From the NCBI GenBank assembly GCA_023052935.1, contig CM041295.1, positions 106,704,711-106,768,710 on the forward strand: a stretch of 64,000 nt of DNA, in the 5' to 3' direction. The notes beneath the pieces were generated by a model. It ran no database searches, was not told the origin of the DNA, and saw only the letters and a program-made list of their open reading frames with translations. The DNA comes from Piezodorus guildinii (taxonomy: Eukaryota > Arthropoda > Insecta > Hemiptera > Pentatomidae). How positions within the stretch are numbered: the stretch's first letter is position 1; each line of letters opens with the position of its first letter. This document shows, one piece after another, positions 62,156-64,000 of the stretch. Made by a program: the position numbers and the translations under genes.

Positions 62156-64000
62156 TTATAAGAGGTCTCGAGGCCACTGCCGTTTCAACCTTCTAGGAGG
62201 ATGGTAAGGATGTGTGGAGCTGGATAAGGATTGAGCTAGGGGATTAGGGTGATGGATAAGGTTCTGATGGAATTTAGAGAATTTTATTGGTATAAGGTCT
62301 GAAATAAATGGAATATTTAGGTCGCGGTGTAAGGTATGGTTGGATACATAATAAGGAGCATTAACTATTGTTCGGAGGACTTTTGATTGGAAGGATTGAA
62401 TGCGTTTGATGTTAGAACATTTGGCTGTCCCCCACAGTTCAAGTCCGTAGGTCCAGATAGGTTTCAGTACTGTCTTGTATATTAGCAGTTTGTTCTCGAT
62501 AGATAATTTAGAATTTCTGTTCAGTAGTCTGTATAATTGTCCGAATCGTCGATTAAGTTCTTGTCGTTTAAGTCTAGTATGCGGGTTCCAAGTTAGTCTT
62601 TTGTCCAGAAGGAAGCCAAGATACCGGACTGTGTCGGAGAAAGGAAGCGGAACGGAGTTAAAGAGAACTGGGGGGCAGGATTGTCTTCGAAGGGTAAAGG
62701 TGACATGTCTGGATTTGGATTCATTGACTTTGATTCTCCAGTTGTTACACCAGTCTTCAATTTGAGAAAGGTGCGTTTGGAGGCCTGTAGATGCAATTTC
62801 GGGATCTAAGTGAGAGGATAGGATAGCTGTGTCATCAGCGTACGTTGCTAGGAAGGTATTAGGGCAAAGAGGAATATCAGCCGTGTATATATTGTAGAGG
62901 ATAGGACCAAGGACACTGCCCTGAGGAACACCGGATTCGACTGGATAAAAATTGGAATATTCTGCACCACAACGAACTCGGAAGGAGCGGTTTGATAGAT
63001 AGGATCGGAGGACTAGGTATAAGGATTGGGGTAAATGGTTTTTGAGCTTAAAGAGTAATCCCGGGTGCCACACCCGGTCAAATGCTTGCGTTATGTCCAG
63101 AAATGCACCCGAGCAGTACTCCTTGTTCTCAAGGGCAGAGGAAATATGGTCAACGACTCGGAGTCCTTGCTGAACGGTTGAGTGTTGGGAACGGAATCCA
63201 AACTGATGGGAAGGAATAGTGTGGGATTCTAATAAAGGTAATATTCGTTTGAGGAGGATTTTTTCAAAGATTTTTGAAAGGATTGGGAGTAGGCTGATAG
63301 GTCTATATGATGTCGTAGTGTTAGGAGGTTTACCTGGTTTTAGGAAGAGAATTATTGTGGAATGTTTCCATAAGAGAGGAAAATGAGTAGTGCGTAAAAT
63401 GGAGTTGTAAATATATGTAAGAAATATAACGGCTTTAGATGGAAGCTGTCTGAGAATCTGAGGAGTGAGGAGATCGTATCCAGGAGATTTACGGAGTGCA
63501 AGTTTTCGGAGAAGATATTTGACCTCAGAGGGATTGACTGCTTTAGGAGGTAATGAAAGCGGGATTGGGGACTGAAGGAACTCTTCATCTACTGCAGTGT
63601 GGTTTGGATGGGATTCTGGATGAGGTGTGAAGACTTCGGAAACGTATTTGGCAAGTTCCTCGGCTTTGTCTTCATCAGACGCAGCCCAGGAACCATTACT
63701 ACGACGGAGGGGATGGGAAATATGGTGGGATTTTAGGATTCTCTTCGTGACATTCCACAGGGAATTGTCACGAGTCGAGAGAGAGGAGAGGTAGGTATTA
63801 TAGGATTGGGAACGGAAGATCGCCAACTCCCGCTTTAATTTTCTACAAAAAAAGTTATAGGAGCGGCGATCCTCTGGGTGACGGGTGCGTTGCCATAAGG
63901 ATCTGGATCGGCGTTTGGTGCGGATGAGGTCTATGAGGTGTTGTGGTAAATGATTTTGGTTATGACTTATCTGGGAGTGCTTGGGAGAGGAGGCAGTCCA
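62156..64000 (-). CDS. LINE-C ORF2 (partial): reverse transcriptase, open to window edge
   Basis: At least 614 codons with no stop, continuing beyond 64000; the endonuclease part lies outside. Visible RT motifs: LKPGKPPNTTTSYRPISLLP, HQFGFRSQHSTVQQ, GAFLDITQAFDRVWH, GVPQGSVLGPILY, catalytic YADD (codons near 62831-62845; FADD in LINE-A) and YLGFLLDKRLTWNPH. The end RRLKRQWPRDLL is identical to LINE-A. Upstream of 63826 the frame continues with RSYNFFCRKLKRELAIFRSQ, so the protein does not start there. It is clearly diverged from LINE-A in the thumb and connection region. All visible catalytic residues are intact; it may be active. Confidence 0.93.
   Translation of the reverse strand, partial: WTASSPKHSQISHNQNHLPQHLIDLIRTKRRSRSLWQRTRHPEDRRSYNFFCRKLKRELAIFRSQSYNTYLSSLSTRDNSLWNVTKRILKSHHISHPLRRSNGSWAASDEDKAEELAKYVSEVFTPHPESHPNHTAVDEEFLQSPIPLSLPPKAVNPSEVKYLLRKLALRKSPGYDLLTPQILRQLPSKAVIFLTYIYNSILRTTHFPLLWKHSTIILFLKPGKPPNTTTSYRPISLLPILSKIFEKILLKRILPLLESHTIPSHQFGFRSQHSTVQQGLRVVDHISSALENKEYCSGAFLDITQAFDRVWHPGLLFKLKNHLPQSLYLVLRSYLSNRSFRVRCGAEYSNFYPVESGVPQGSVLGPILYNIYTADIPLCPNTFLATYADDTAILSSHLDPEIASTGLQTHLSQIEDWCNNWRIKVNESKSRHVTFTLRRQSCPPVLFNSVPLPFSDTVRYLGFLLDKRLTWNPHTRLKRQELNRRFGQLYRLLNRNSKLSIENKLLIYKTVLKPIWTYGLELWGTAKCSNIKRIQSFQSKVLRTIVNAPYYVSNHTLHRDLNIPFISDLIPIKFSKFHQNLIHHPNPLAQSLSSSTHPYHPPRRLKRQWPRDLL

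Larger units (their letters stand above)
61855..64000 (-). mobile_element. LINE-C: Jockey-clade LINE nested in LINE-B, runs off the window
   Basis: Minus-strand element with 3' end at about 61855, 3' UTR to 62155 and ORF2 from 62156 past 64000. The 3' UTR shares 'ACAATCTGTCC' and 'ACTCATACCTATATACA' with LINE-A but contains a 44 bp tandem repeat (about 61951-62060). AATAAA-like 'CAATAAAGAATTG' precedes the end, and almost no poly(A) is left at the junction. Its 5' end and TSD lie beyond the window. Confidence 0.88.

Noticed and set aside
61540..64000. LINE-B/LINE-C junction as one element with a twin-priming inversion
   Set aside because: In twin priming the inverted piece is the 5' part and lies on the 5' side of the 3' segment. 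Here the junction is at the 3' end of LINE-C, and the two sequences are different subfamilies. Nested insertion fits better.

Overview
The window is strongly AT-rich animal DNA made almost entirely of transposable elements (TEs) and their remains. I found no host protein-coding gene, no rRNA and no functional tRNA. The organism is most likely an arthropod: the dominant retrotransposons are Jockey-clade LINEs whose ORF1 carries a PRE_C2HC-like region plus three zinc knuckles, and they sit with tRNA-derived SINEs, mariner (including a DD37D type), hAT and many foldback/MITE-like elements. I cannot name the species.

Layout. 1-9.4 kb: a LINE C-terminal relic, copies of three SINE families, a degenerate hAT element with a BED-finger transposase (6.8-8.2 kb) carrying a LINE 3' fragment, and fragments of a noncoding dispersed repeat that I call DR. 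9.5-14.08 kb: LINE-A, a full-length Jockey-like element with intact ORF1 and ORF2, poly(A) tail and target-site duplication (TSD), inserted inside a DR copy. 14.1-21 kb: DR copies, SINE fragments, LINE 3' ends. 21-22.2 kb: a 1.19 kb terminal-inverted-repeat (TIR) element with no ORF. 22.3-22.85 kb: a near-perfect palindrome with a hammerhead-ribozyme-like motif in each arm, split by a LINE 3' fragment with a 14 bp TSD. 24.4 kb: a hairpin MITE. 25.2-26.2 kb: a DD37D mariner pseudo-element. 26.9-27.45 kb: a SINE duplicated in exact 280 bp tandem. 28-48 kb: mixed LINE, DR, SINE and TIR-element fragments plus a MITE with 437 bp span. 48.0-48.4 kb: a full-length SINE ending in 39 T. 49-61 kb: further LINE, SINE, mariner, DR and foldback relics, with long (TA)n tracts. 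61.2-64 kb: two nested LINEs. LINE-B (+ strand, nearly identical to LINE-A over its 5' end) is interrupted in ORF1 by LINE-C (- strand, a diverged subfamily), whose ORF2 stays open to the window edge.

How the parts work together. The only plausibly functional machinery is LINE-encoded. LINE-A ORF1 (nucleic-acid-binding) and ORF2 (APE endonuclease plus reverse transcriptase) are adjacent and in the same frame, ORF1 TAA being followed directly by ORF2 ATG. The many perfect 12-14 bp TSDs show recent target-primed insertion of LINEs and SINEs. The DNA elements here look non-autonomous or dead. The most unusual signals are the hammerhead-like motifs, the high-copy DR family with a hairpin 5' end and a conserved GC-rich 3' end, and the T-tailed SINE. 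I describe relationships by eye; no alignment or database search was run.
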